NCBI RefSeq assembly: GCF_007097365.1
Contig: NZ_VJZR01000007.1
Coordinates: 1-64,000 of the forward strand
Source: Flavobacterium franklandianum
GTDB lineage: Bacteria; Bacteroidota; Bacteroidia; Flavobacteriales; Flavobacteriaceae
Direction of reading: 5' to 3'
DNA length: 64,000 bases
Shown: piece by piece, positions 33,176-41,027 of the stretch
How positions within the stretch are numbered: position 1 is the first letter of the stretch
Layout: every line of letters starts with the position of its first letter
Made by a program: the position numbers and the translations under genes
Notes under the pieces: generated by a model
Told to the model about the DNA's origin: nothing
Databases searched by the model: none
Seen by the model: the letters and a program-made list of their open reading frames with translations, nothing else

Positions 33176-35398
33176 TTATTTTTTAATTACTTTACTACTT
33201 TTCTCCAGAGATCCTTGTTTGATAATCATTAGGTATACACCAGGCAAATAATTGCCACCTAATCGCTTGGAATTGATTTCAGATGAATTGATGTTTAGAT
33301 TTTCAATAATTCTTCCAGATATGTCATATACTTTTAATTCAATTGGGTCCAAGGTCAAGGGAGTTAGATTTACATTGAATTCTGAATCAAATGGATTTGG
33401 AAAAGTTGTAATTTCAAAATCAGAATTAACATTTATAAACACGGGTTCAGAGGCAATTTTAGTGCAAATGTCACTAGATATAATTACTCTAAAATAGGCA
33501 TTATCTGTTAACCCAGTTGCTATATATTTTGAGGATGAAGAGAAAGGAATGTCGGTAAAATTATCTGTTAATGAAGCGGCTTTTTGCCATTGAAAACTTG
33601 TCCCTTTGTACCCTTTTAATGTCAATTCTGTTGCATTTAGTTTTTTTGAAACGTTTTTATTCCCCCCTTCAATGAATCCTGAAACGGGAGGAGGATTTAT
33701 AGTAATTTGAACTACTGGGCTATAAACAGCATTACAACTGTCTATACTGTTTGATACTCTAATCCATGTAGTCTCTTGTAAATCAGAAGCTAAAAAAAGG
33801 TGTCCTATTTCGCCAGGAATATCATTAAAGCCACTAGATGCTGAGGTAGTCGAAAATTGCCATTGAATATCTCCTAAAGAACCCTCGCCATAAACAAGTA
33901 CTTTACTACTTCCTTTACAGGCTGGTGATGCGCCAGTAATTAATTTTGCAACAGGTGTAGGACTGACAAAAATCACAACTGAATCTGTCATTTCAGATGC
34001 ACAAGCACTACTTGATAAAACAGCTCTGAAATGAGTAGTAGCGGTTAATGACGCTGCCGTATAAGTTTCTTTGGTAGCCGAAGGGATATCTACAAAAGTA
34101 CCAGAAGAGCCATTAACATCTGGGGCTTTTTGCCATTTAATAGTGCCTTCTTGGTTGTTTAAAGACAATACAGTGGAATTTAGAGATTTGCAAACTGTAT
34201 CGCCGCCACCTTCAATATTACCAGCAATGGGTAGCGGATTGACCAAAACTTTTACAGCAGGGCTAAATACAGAATTGCATCCTCCACTGGAATTCATTAC
34301 CCTAAACCAAGTTGATTCCTGCAAATTAGTTGCTGTAAATACTAATCCAATTTCATTATCAATATCATAAAAATCATCGGTGCTTGATGTTGTAGAAGAC
34401 TGCCATTGAATGTCTCCGATAGAATCTGAACCATAGGTAAGTTTTATATTGTCACCAAAACAAACCGTAGTAGCTCCAGTAATTAATTTTGAAATGGGTG
34501 TTGGATCAACAATAATGACGACTGGATCAGTACTTTCTGACAAGCAATCTCCGCTGGTTACAACTGCTTTAAAATAAGTAGTAACAGCTAAAGAATTTGC
34601 TTTGTATGTTGCAGCAGTGGCATTTGGTATTGATGCAAAAGGGCCAGCAATATCAATAGATTTTTGCCATTGAATTTTTCCTTCATAATCAATCAAAATC
34701 AATTCTGTTGTATTTGAGCTTTTACAAACATTGATATCCCCACCATCAATATATCCGGCAATTGGAAATGGATTTACGACTACTTGAACAGCTGGACTAT
34801 AACTAGGATTGCAGGCGCCACTAGTATTTCTTACTCTATACCAAGTCGTTTCTTGAATATTGACTGCGTTATAAGTTTTTTTATTCTCAAAATCAATATC
34901 ATAAAAATCAGCAGTACTCGAAGTTGTCGAGAATTGCCATTGTATATCTCCTATCGAGTCTGTTCCGTATGTAAGTGTCTTATTTCCTCCAAAACAAAGC
35001 GGAGATGCTCCTGTAATTGTTGAAGAAACAGACAAAGGGCTGACGGTTAATGTTGCAGTATTTGAAGTCAAACTACTAGACCCATTAGTAACCACAACTC
35101 TATATAGAGTTGCATTAACAGGCAAAGTAGCCGTTTTGACAATATATAAAGTAGCCATAGAATAATCACTATAGACATTAGCTGCATTTAAATTATTTAT
35201 TGTTGTCCAATCTGCAGTAGGTGTTTTTAGTTGCCAAATAAAACTATCTGTTGGAGAAACGTTTGCTACTGAGATATATATAGACTCTCCTGTTTTGCTG
35301 CAAATTGTTGCATTTTCGATTGTAGGATTTTGAGCAAATCCCTTAACAGCTGAAAAAACAAGAATAATTACTATTAATTTTAATGTTTTCATAATCAT
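33176..35398 (-). CDS. secreted Ig-like repeat protein with T9SS type A sorting domain
   Basis: 740 residues. A Sec signal peptide ends near FAQ (residue 23). Residues about 122-655 consist of three copies of a ~180-residue unit, each holding two Ig-like halves: one begins ITGA..C.G near 128, 306 and 487 and contains GDIQWQ.STTS; the other carries IxGG..VCKS and WQK. The last ~80 residues (TFPNPF, YDISGR, GVYLMII, closing KVIKK) form a type A T9SS sorting domain, so the protein should be exported through the outer membrane and anchored at the surface. An alternative ATG is two codons downstream. Role unknown; adhesion is a reasonable guess. Confidence 0.85.
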   Translation of the reverse strand: MIMKTLKLIVIILVFSAVKGFAQNPTIENATICSKTGESIYISVANVSPTDSFIWQLKTPTADWTTINNLNAANVYSDYSMATLYIVKTATLPVNATLYRVVVTNGSSSLTSNTATLTVSPLSVSSTITGASPLCFGGNKTLTYGTDSIGDIQWQFSTTSSTADFYDIDFENKKTYNAVNIQETTWYRVRNTSGACNPSYSPAVQVVVNPFPIAGYIDGGDINVCKSSNTTELILIDYEGKIQWQKSIDIAGPFASIPNATAATYKANSLAVTTYFKAVVTSGDCLSESTDPVVIIVDPTPISKLITGATTVCFGDNIKLTYGSDSIGDIQWQSSTTSSTDDFYDIDNEIGLVFTATNLQESTWFRVMNSSGGCNSVFSPAVKVLVNPLPIAGNIEGGGDTVCKSLNSTVLSLNNQEGTIKWQKAPDVNGSSGTFVDIPSATKETYTAASLTATTHFRAVLSSSACASEMTDSVVIFVSPTPVAKLITGASPACKGSSKVLVYGEGSLGDIQWQFSTTSASSGFNDIPGEIGHLFLASDLQETTWIRVSNSIDSCNAVYSPVVQITINPPPVSGFIEGGNKNVSKKLNATELTLKGYKGTSFQWQKAASLTDNFTDIPFSSSSKYIATGLTDNAYFRVIISSDICTKIASEPVFINVNSDFEITTFPNPFDSEFNVNLTPLTLDPIELKVYDISGRIIENLNINSSEINSKRLGGNYLPGVYLMIIKQGSLEKSSKVIKK

Positions 35399-35517
35399 CG
35401 TTAATTTAATAAAAAAATTGATAATCGATTTGTCCCTTTAGTTGAAAATCGAAGTAAATCAACTATTTTATATCTTACATCTTTTGAATTAATTTTTATT
35501 TTGTACTAGGTATTTAT

Positions 35518-36225
35518 TTAATCTTTAATAAATCTCACAGAGAAACCATAGTTTTTATCATCATAGCTTCTGCAAACATTATTGGAATTGTATCCTAAGC
35601 TTCTATACCAAGCGATATCCGAATCGATACTAGTAGCACTCCACCAATAACCGTATTCACCAATAAAATAAAAAGTTCCATAGCCGATGCGTATTCCAGC
35701 AGGGAGAGCAGTAAATAAACTGCTGTTGGTCGTTTCGGGACTCGTATCTGCCCAATGTGTAGCACCTATTTCTTTCATTTTTCCTCCTGTATTTGAACCT
35801 AAACTATTTGTTAAAATAGTCCATTCCCCATCAGTGGGAATATGATACCCCTTTGGAACAATTTTCTTTCTTAAAGCGGTGTCATTAAACGATGCAACAT
35901 CGTATATTCCAGCAATAGCATACCAATTGTATAATTTACCAAATTCTATCCCAAAAGAGGTGTTTTTGCTGTAATAACACCAAGCACCTGTGTTCAAGGT
36001 TGACCATACGGCTGGATCATTTACTTCAGGAATTATTGTGCCATCACTATACTTTGAAACTTTTAGATTTTCTTTAAACCAAGTTTGTTTTCCAATGACA
36101 ACAGGATTATAAACATTCCCATCAACATCAATAACAGGAACATTGTCAGGGACTTCTGAAGTGTTCTCTTCCTTTGAGCATCCAATTAATAATAGTATCA
36201 CAATTCCTAAAAATACATTTCTCAT
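35518..36225 (-). CDS. FISUMP-domain lipoprotein
   Basis: 235 residues from the ATG at 36225; the frame extends upstream only to a TTG. A short lipoprotein signal ends in LLIGC (Cys15). The body is a Fibrobacter succinogenes major paralogous (FISUMP) domain: VIGKQTWFKENLKVSKYSDG (about 45-64), GKLYNWYAI, the PKGYHIPTDGEWTIL segment near 130, and GYWWSATSID with a C-terminal SVRFIKD. Such proteins are surface lipoproteins of unknown function, common in Bacteroidota. It lies between two T9SS proteins and has its own promoter-like element upstream. Confidence 0.87.
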   Translation of the reverse strand: MRNVFLGIVILLLIGCSKEENTSEVPDNVPVIDVDGNVYNPVVIGKQTWFKENLKVSKYSDGTIIPEVNDPAVWSTLNTGAWCYYSKNTSFGIEFGKLYNWYAIAGIYDVASFNDTALRKKIVPKGYHIPTDGEWTILTNSLGSNTGGKMKEIGATHWADTSPETTNSSLFTALPAGIRIGYGTFYFIGEYGYWWSATSIDSDIAWYRSLGYNSNNVCRSYDDKNYGFSVRFIKD

Positions 36226-36247
36226 AGCTCTATTTATATTTTTCAAG

Positions 36248-36255
36248 CAAAAATA
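36248..36255 (-). promoter_or_regulatory. -7 promoter element of the FISUMP gene (TATTTTTG)
   Basis: An exact TAnnTTTG match on the minus strand, 22 bases upstream of the ATG at 36225. A TTG lies only 13 bases further upstream, closer than usual for a -33 element. Confidence 0.45.
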
Positions 36256-36659
36256 TATTTATAATATGCAACGAGTTTAAAAATGAATTTATATTAAAGT
36301 AAAGATAATGTTAAGTTAAAATTGGAGATAATCTTTAAAGGAATTGAAATTTTAAAAAATGAAATGAAGGTAATAAAGTTGCTATTTCAATTTTTAATCA
36401 AATTCGTTTTTGGGCTAACTAAGGTTGCTTATTCAAATTCTAAGAATTACAACTAGTATAAATGGGATAGTCTGAGAATTATTTATTAAAAATTGCAAAT
36501 TAGCCAATTTTTGATTCAGAGCTTAGGCTTGTACCTAAGAATTCTAAATACCTTACACTTTTTCAATACCTCCTTGTTTAAAACATAACGAAAACATAAC
36601 ACCTATTAAAAAAAGAATCTTAATACAGAAATCTAAATTGCTTTCAAAATTCACAAAAG
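36256..36659. other. divergent intergenic region
   Basis: About 400 AT-rich bases between the divergent FISUMP and leucine-rich-repeat genes. I see no further gene, no strong hairpin and no exact TAnnTTTG element for the rightward gene. Confidence 0.4.
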
Positions 36660-39233
36660 ATGAAAAAACAATATTTTATAGCGCTATTGGTTCTGTTTAA
36701 CAGTGTTTTAGCTGCGCAGACGATAGTTTTTTCGGATGCTGCTTTCAAAGCAAAATTATTGCAATCAGAGGCAGGCTCAACAATTGCGAGAAATTTATCT
36801 GACGATTATTTCGCAATTGATGTTAATAATAATGGTGAAATAGAAATTACCGAAGCATTACAAGTTGCCCATTTAAATATAGAAGGTTCCTCTATTAGCT
36901 CCTTAATTGGAATTGAAAACTTCACCAACCTTATTTCTTTACAATGCAGCAACAATCAGATTAGTAATTTGAATATTGACAATTTAACAAAAATAACAGA
37001 CTTGAATTGCAATAACAATATTATAAATACGCTCAGTTTGACTAGCGCCGTCAATCTCGAAAATTTATATTGTCAATCTAATAAACTAACATTATTGAAT
37101 GTAACTAATTTAACCAATTTAGTAACACTAGATTGTAGTTATAATCAGTTGACTATGTTGAATTTAACTAATGTTACTAATCTTCAATCTTTGATTTGCA
37201 ATAGCAATTCCATTTCTACACTAAATTTAAAAGACTTAATTAGTCTGTTAACGCTTGAATGTAGTAGAAATATGCTTACGTCGCTTGATTTAAGTACGAT
37301 AAGCAATATCACAAGTTTAAACTGCAATTACAATCGACTTTCGACTCTAGATGTTAGTACTTTGCTAGATATTACCAGTTTAGACTGTACAAATAATCAA
37401 TTAATATCTTTAAAAGTTGATGGATTGACACGGCTTTCTTCCTTAAATTGTAATTATAATCTGCTTACTGCATTAAATGTGAATACTTTGAGTGCTATTA
37501 CTTTTTTATATTGTAACAATAATAATTTGCAATCCATACAAATAAAAGGACTTATGAGTCTTAAAGTTTTAGATGTTTCTAAAAATCAAATTTCAACTTT
37601 AGACATCAACGGATTAACTACTCTTCAATATTTGTATTGCAACAATAACAAGCTGGTTACATTAGACGCAACTAACCAAATAGCATTGCAATTTTTATTT
37701 GTATATGACAATCTACTCAATAGTCTTTTTATAAAAAATAGCAGTAGTGAAAGTTCTTTAATTTTTTCAGGAAATCCAAATCTTAATTATATTTGTGCCG
37801 ACGAGTCAGAAATAGCATTTGTTCAAGAAGAAATCACGAACAGTGGTTATTCGAATTGTTTTGTAAATAGTTATTGTTCTTTTGGGCCAGGTGGAAATTA
37901 TTACACCATCGAAGGTCATAACAAACTGGATAATAATGCTAACGGTTGTGATGTCTTGGATGTAAATTTTCCGAATCTTAAATTGACTTTTGCTGATGAT
38001 GCAACCACCACTACTTTTATTCCAGATTCGACAGGAATTTATTCCTATAGTGTAAAAGGAGGTTCTTATATAATAGTGCCTGTGCTTGAAAATCCAAGTT
38101 ATTATTCTATTTCACCAGCCAGTACCTCAGTAACTTTTCCTAGTGAAGCAAGTCCTTTTCAAGCCCCTTTTTGTATCACCCCAAATGGCAACCATACGGA
38201 TTTAGAAATCACTATTTTATCTTTAGAGAATGCAAGGAGTAATTTTGACAGCACGTATAAAATTGTCTATAAGAACAAAGGAACCGTAACTCAATCTGGA
38301 GTAGTAAATCTAACATTTGATGCAGATGCTTCTAATTTGGTCACTGCAAATCCTAGTGTTTCTTTACAAAATACAAGCAATTTGAATTGGAATTTCACCA
38401 ATATACTACCACAAGAAACTAGAACTATTCTTGTAACCTTCAAAGTAAAACCCTCTGTTGATAAGGGCTATTTATTAAATTTTAATGTAGCTATTACGTA
38501 CACCACCGATGAAACGCCAAATGATAATAGTGCCAATTTAAGTCAAGTTGTGGTAAATTCCTTAAATTCTAATGACAAAATTTGTTTAGATGGCAATACC
38601 ATTTCGCCTACAAAAGTGGGTGATTATTTGCATTATATGATTCGATTTGAAAATTCTGGGTCAACCAATGTTCAAAATATAGTTTTAAAAGATCTCATTG
38701 ACCCTACGAAATTTGACATTACAACACTTGAACCTTTAAACGGAAGCCACGTATTTACAACAAAAATTTCAGACAATACTACCGTAGAATTTATTTTTCA
38801 AAACATCAATTTACCTTTTGATGCAGGTAACAATGCAGGTTATGTTGCATTCAAAATCAAAACTTTACCTGCTCTTGTAAACGGGGATGAAATAACCAAT
38901 TCAGCAAGTATCTATTTCGATTATTATCAACCCGTTGCTACAAATATAGCAGCAACTAGTGTTCGGGCTTTGCAAATACAAGAGCATGATTTGGCTAATT
39001 TTTTCACCATTTACCCTAACCCAGTAAGAAATATTTTGACTATTGTGGATGAATATAAAACCGAAATTAGTTCCATAACTATTTACAACACACTTGGACA
39101 ATTAGTTCAAACTTTTATAAATACAGCTAATACTACGTCAGCAATTGATGTATCACAGCTTAGGGCTGGTCTCTACTTTATCAAAATAAATTCAGACAAA
39201 GGGAGTGCAACTTCCAAATTCATAAAGGAATAA
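36660..39233 (+). CDS. secreted leucine-rich-repeat protein with T9SS type A sorting domain
   Basis: 857 residues. The signal peptide ends near AAQ (residue 20). An EF-hand-like loop, DVNNNGEIEITE, is at residues 54-65. Leucine-rich repeats of exactly 21 residues follow, each with L-x-C-x-x-N: cysteines at 96, 117, 138, 159, 180, 201, 222, 243, 264, 285 and 327, with Val replacing Cys at 306. Residues about 410-770 form beta-rich domains of the kind placed between LRRs and sorting domains in flavobacteria (DUF7619-like). The C-terminus (about 780-857: FTIYPNP, YNTLGQLV, GLYFIKI, KFIKE) is a type A T9SS domain. Expected to be surface-bound; partner unknown. Confidence 0.87.
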   Translation: MKKQYFIALLVLFNSVLAAQTIVFSDAAFKAKLLQSEAGSTIARNLSDDYFAIDVNNNGEIEITEALQVAHLNIEGSSISSLIGIENFTNLISLQCSNNQISNLNIDNLTKITDLNCNNNIINTLSLTSAVNLENLYCQSNKLTLLNVTNLTNLVTLDCSYNQLTMLNLTNVTNLQSLICNSNSISTLNLKDLISLLTLECSRNMLTSLDLSTISNITSLNCNYNRLSTLDVSTLLDITSLDCTNNQLISLKVDGLTRLSSLNCNYNLLTALNVNTLSAITFLYCNNNNLQSIQIKGLMSLKVLDVSKNQISTLDINGLTTLQYLYCNNNKLVTLDATNQIALQFLFVYDNLLNSLFIKNSSSESSLIFSGNPNLNYICADESEIAFVQEEITNSGYSNCFVNSYCSFGPGGNYYTIEGHNKLDNNANGCDVLDVNFPNLKLTFADDATTTTFIPDSTGIYSYSVKGGSYIIVPVLENPSYYSISPASTSVTFPSEASPFQAPFCITPNGNHTDLEITILSLENARSNFDSTYKIVYKNKGTVTQSGVVNLTFDADASNLVTANPSVSLQNTSNLNWNFTNILPQETRTILVTFKVKPSVDKGYLLNFNVAITYTTDETPNDNSANLSQVVVNSLNSNDKICLDGNTISPTKVGDYLHYMIRFENSGSTNVQNIVLKDLIDPTKFDITTLEPLNGSHVFTTKISDNTTVEFIFQNINLPFDAGNNAGYVAFKIKTLPALVNGDEITNSASIYFDYYQPVATNIAATSVRALQIQEHDLANFFTIYPNPVRNILTIVDEYKTEISSITIYNTLGQLVQTFINTANTTSAIDVSQLRAGLYFIKINSDKGSATSKFIKE

Positions 39234-39638
39234 TTTTGAAAAAATATTGACAATCAGAGAAATAATGATTTTTACTATCTAAAAAAGAGGCCAATTGTTA
39301 TTAAGCAATAATTTTCTTCCCTAATTAAAAACCCAAAGTCATCCATACAAATCATTTTATAAGAAATGATTTCAAAATTAAAATCGGATACATCCAGACT
39401 AGGCTGAACCTTTAGATATTATAGTCTCTTTTATTAATCGAAAAGGCGCATACGATTATCATTGTGAGTTAACATAAATTTAATTTTGAGAAGTAAAAAT
39501 TAACACTGCCCACAAGTTTAAAACAAATAAAGATTGAATATTTGTTCCCAAATAATTCTAAAGAATTTGTGTTGTTTGATTAAAATTATTTTGGTTTATT
39601 ATTACTAATTATTGAGGCTAACCATAAGCAAATTTACT
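39234..39638. other. intergenic region before the DUF547 remnant
   Basis: About 400 AT-rich bases. It contains a perfect but A/T-only 9-bp inverted repeat (39349-39357 with 39364-39372) and a promoter-like TAATTTTG at 39481-39488, 150 bases before the next frame. No gene supported. Confidence 0.4.
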
Positions 39639-40076
39639 ATGTTTAACTATTATATTGACTTATCCGAACGAATTCTTAAAAGAGCAAAATTAGAGGAGGA
39701 TACCACTTCTCTAAGAAAAGAACTATATTATATAAGAGTTAGTAGTTTGGAAGGAAAAATAAATACCGATGAATTAAAGAAATTTTTTTGGGTCAATATT
39801 TACAATGCCTACCTCCTAATAATGACTCAAGAGCAAATACAAAATGAAAAAATTTTCAAAATAAAAAGGATTAAATTTTCTTGTTATCTTTTATCTTTAA
39901 ACGATATCGAATATGGAATTTTAAGATTACATAAATACAAAATAGGCTCATTTAAAATATACAATCTTTTTTATCCCAATTTTATAAAAAAACTGGCTGT
40001 TGAAAAATTAGACAGTACACTCATTGTACATTTAAATAAAAGCATTTTAACCAACCTATCGATTATAATAAAATGA
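39639..40076 (+). pseudogene. truncated DUF547-family protein
   Basis: 145 residues from the ATG at 39639 (a TTG at 39612 is an alternative). The FFWVNIYNAYLLI stretch and the LSLNDIEYGILRLHKYK segment are DUF547 hallmarks. The family then expects an IHFALNCGAKSCPP-like core and about 80 more residues. Here KKLAVEKLDSTLIVHLN is followed by unrelated residues and a stop, so the conserved cysteine motif and C-terminal third are missing. Most likely a decayed remnant. A 29-codon frame at 40141-40230 follows but does not restore the family. Confidence 0.6.
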
Positions 40077-40268
40077 ATTTTGATAATTTTAAATAAAACA
40101 AATAAAATTTATTTTCCTCTTTCTAAATTCTATCTATTAAATGCCAATTTACAAAAAAACTTCTATCAAGGTCAGTGATTATTTATATTCAAAAACCTCA
40201 TATCCAAACACTAATGACCAGGAAATTTAATGAAAATCAAAGCAAACCATACCGACAATTTAAATAAG

Positions 40269-41018
40269 ATGATTCAACCACAAAAAAAAATCCTGATACT
40301 CATTGTAGGGCTTTTATTATTGAGTTCATGTGCTTCAAAAAAAGATGTTTTATACTTTAATGATATCAATTTGAAAGAGCAAGATGAAACTGTTTTTTCT
40401 GATGGAAAAATTCAAGCAAATGATATTTTAAGTATAGTTATATCTTCAAGTTCTCCGGAATTAGCTTCCATTTATAATACAAATCAGCCCGCTTTATCCA
40501 CTATTAATGGTTATCTAGTAACAATCGAAGGTGCAATTACTCTTCCTATTTTAGGAAAAATTAAAGTAAAGGACCTAACATTATTGGAACTTGAGAATCT
40601 TTTAGTTCAAAAATTGATTGCTGAAAATCACTTATCCAATGCAACAGTTACTGTGCGATTAACAAATGCAAAGTTTACCATTCTAGGTGAAGTAAAAAAC
40701 CCAGGTACTTTTACTTTTAATGAACAAAACATTAGCCTTCTTCAGGCGTTAGGCTATGCCGGTGATTTGACTATTAATGGACAAAGGCAGGATGTATTAA
40801 TAATTAGAGAGGAGAACAATAAGCGAACTTACACGACTATTGATTTGACCTCAAAAAAGTGGTTTGACTCTCCATATTATTACATCAAGCCAAATGATGT
40901 CATCTATGTCAATCCTAATGGGCCAAAAGTAACTACATCAGGTTATGTGCCTAATTTGACCAATTTACTTGCAGTTGTTTCAATTGCTATTACGACCGTT
41001 ATATTACTAACAAAATAA
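40269..41018 (+). CDS. Wza-like polysaccharide export lipoprotein (copy 3)
   Basis: 249 residues from the ATG at 40269; an upstream ATG at 40230 adds 13 polar residues ahead of the signal peptide and is less likely. The lipobox LLSSC is followed directly by ASKKDVLYFNDIN, the same layout as copies 1 and 2. A Poly_export region (IQANDILSIVISSSSPEL), SLBB-type units (LPILGKIKVKDLTLLEL; FTILGEVKNPGTFTF) and a C-terminal hydrophobic helix are present. The kinase gene follows 9 bases after the stop. It lies away from the other two pairs, after the surface-protein genes. Confidence 0.87.
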   Translation: MIQPQKKILILIVGLLLLSSCASKKDVLYFNDINLKEQDETVFSDGKIQANDILSIVISSSSPELASIYNTNQPALSTINGYLVTIEGAITLPILGKIKVKDLTLLELENLLVQKLIAENHLSNATVTVRLTNAKFTILGEVKNPGTFTFNEQNISLLQALGYAGDLTINGQRQDVLIIREENNKRTYTTIDLTSKKWFDSPYYYIKPNDVIYVNPNGPKVTTSGYVPNLTNLLAVVSIAITTVILLTK

Positions 41019-41027
41019 ATCATTCCA

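Noticed and set aside
33400..35040. CRISPR-like array suspicion from the regular repeats
   Set aside because: The repeats are in-frame coding units of about 540 bases, not short repeats with unique spacers.
39349..39372. Perfect 9-bp A/T hairpin
   Set aside because: A/T-rich stem without a T run; such inverted repeats are common by chance in AT-rich DNA.
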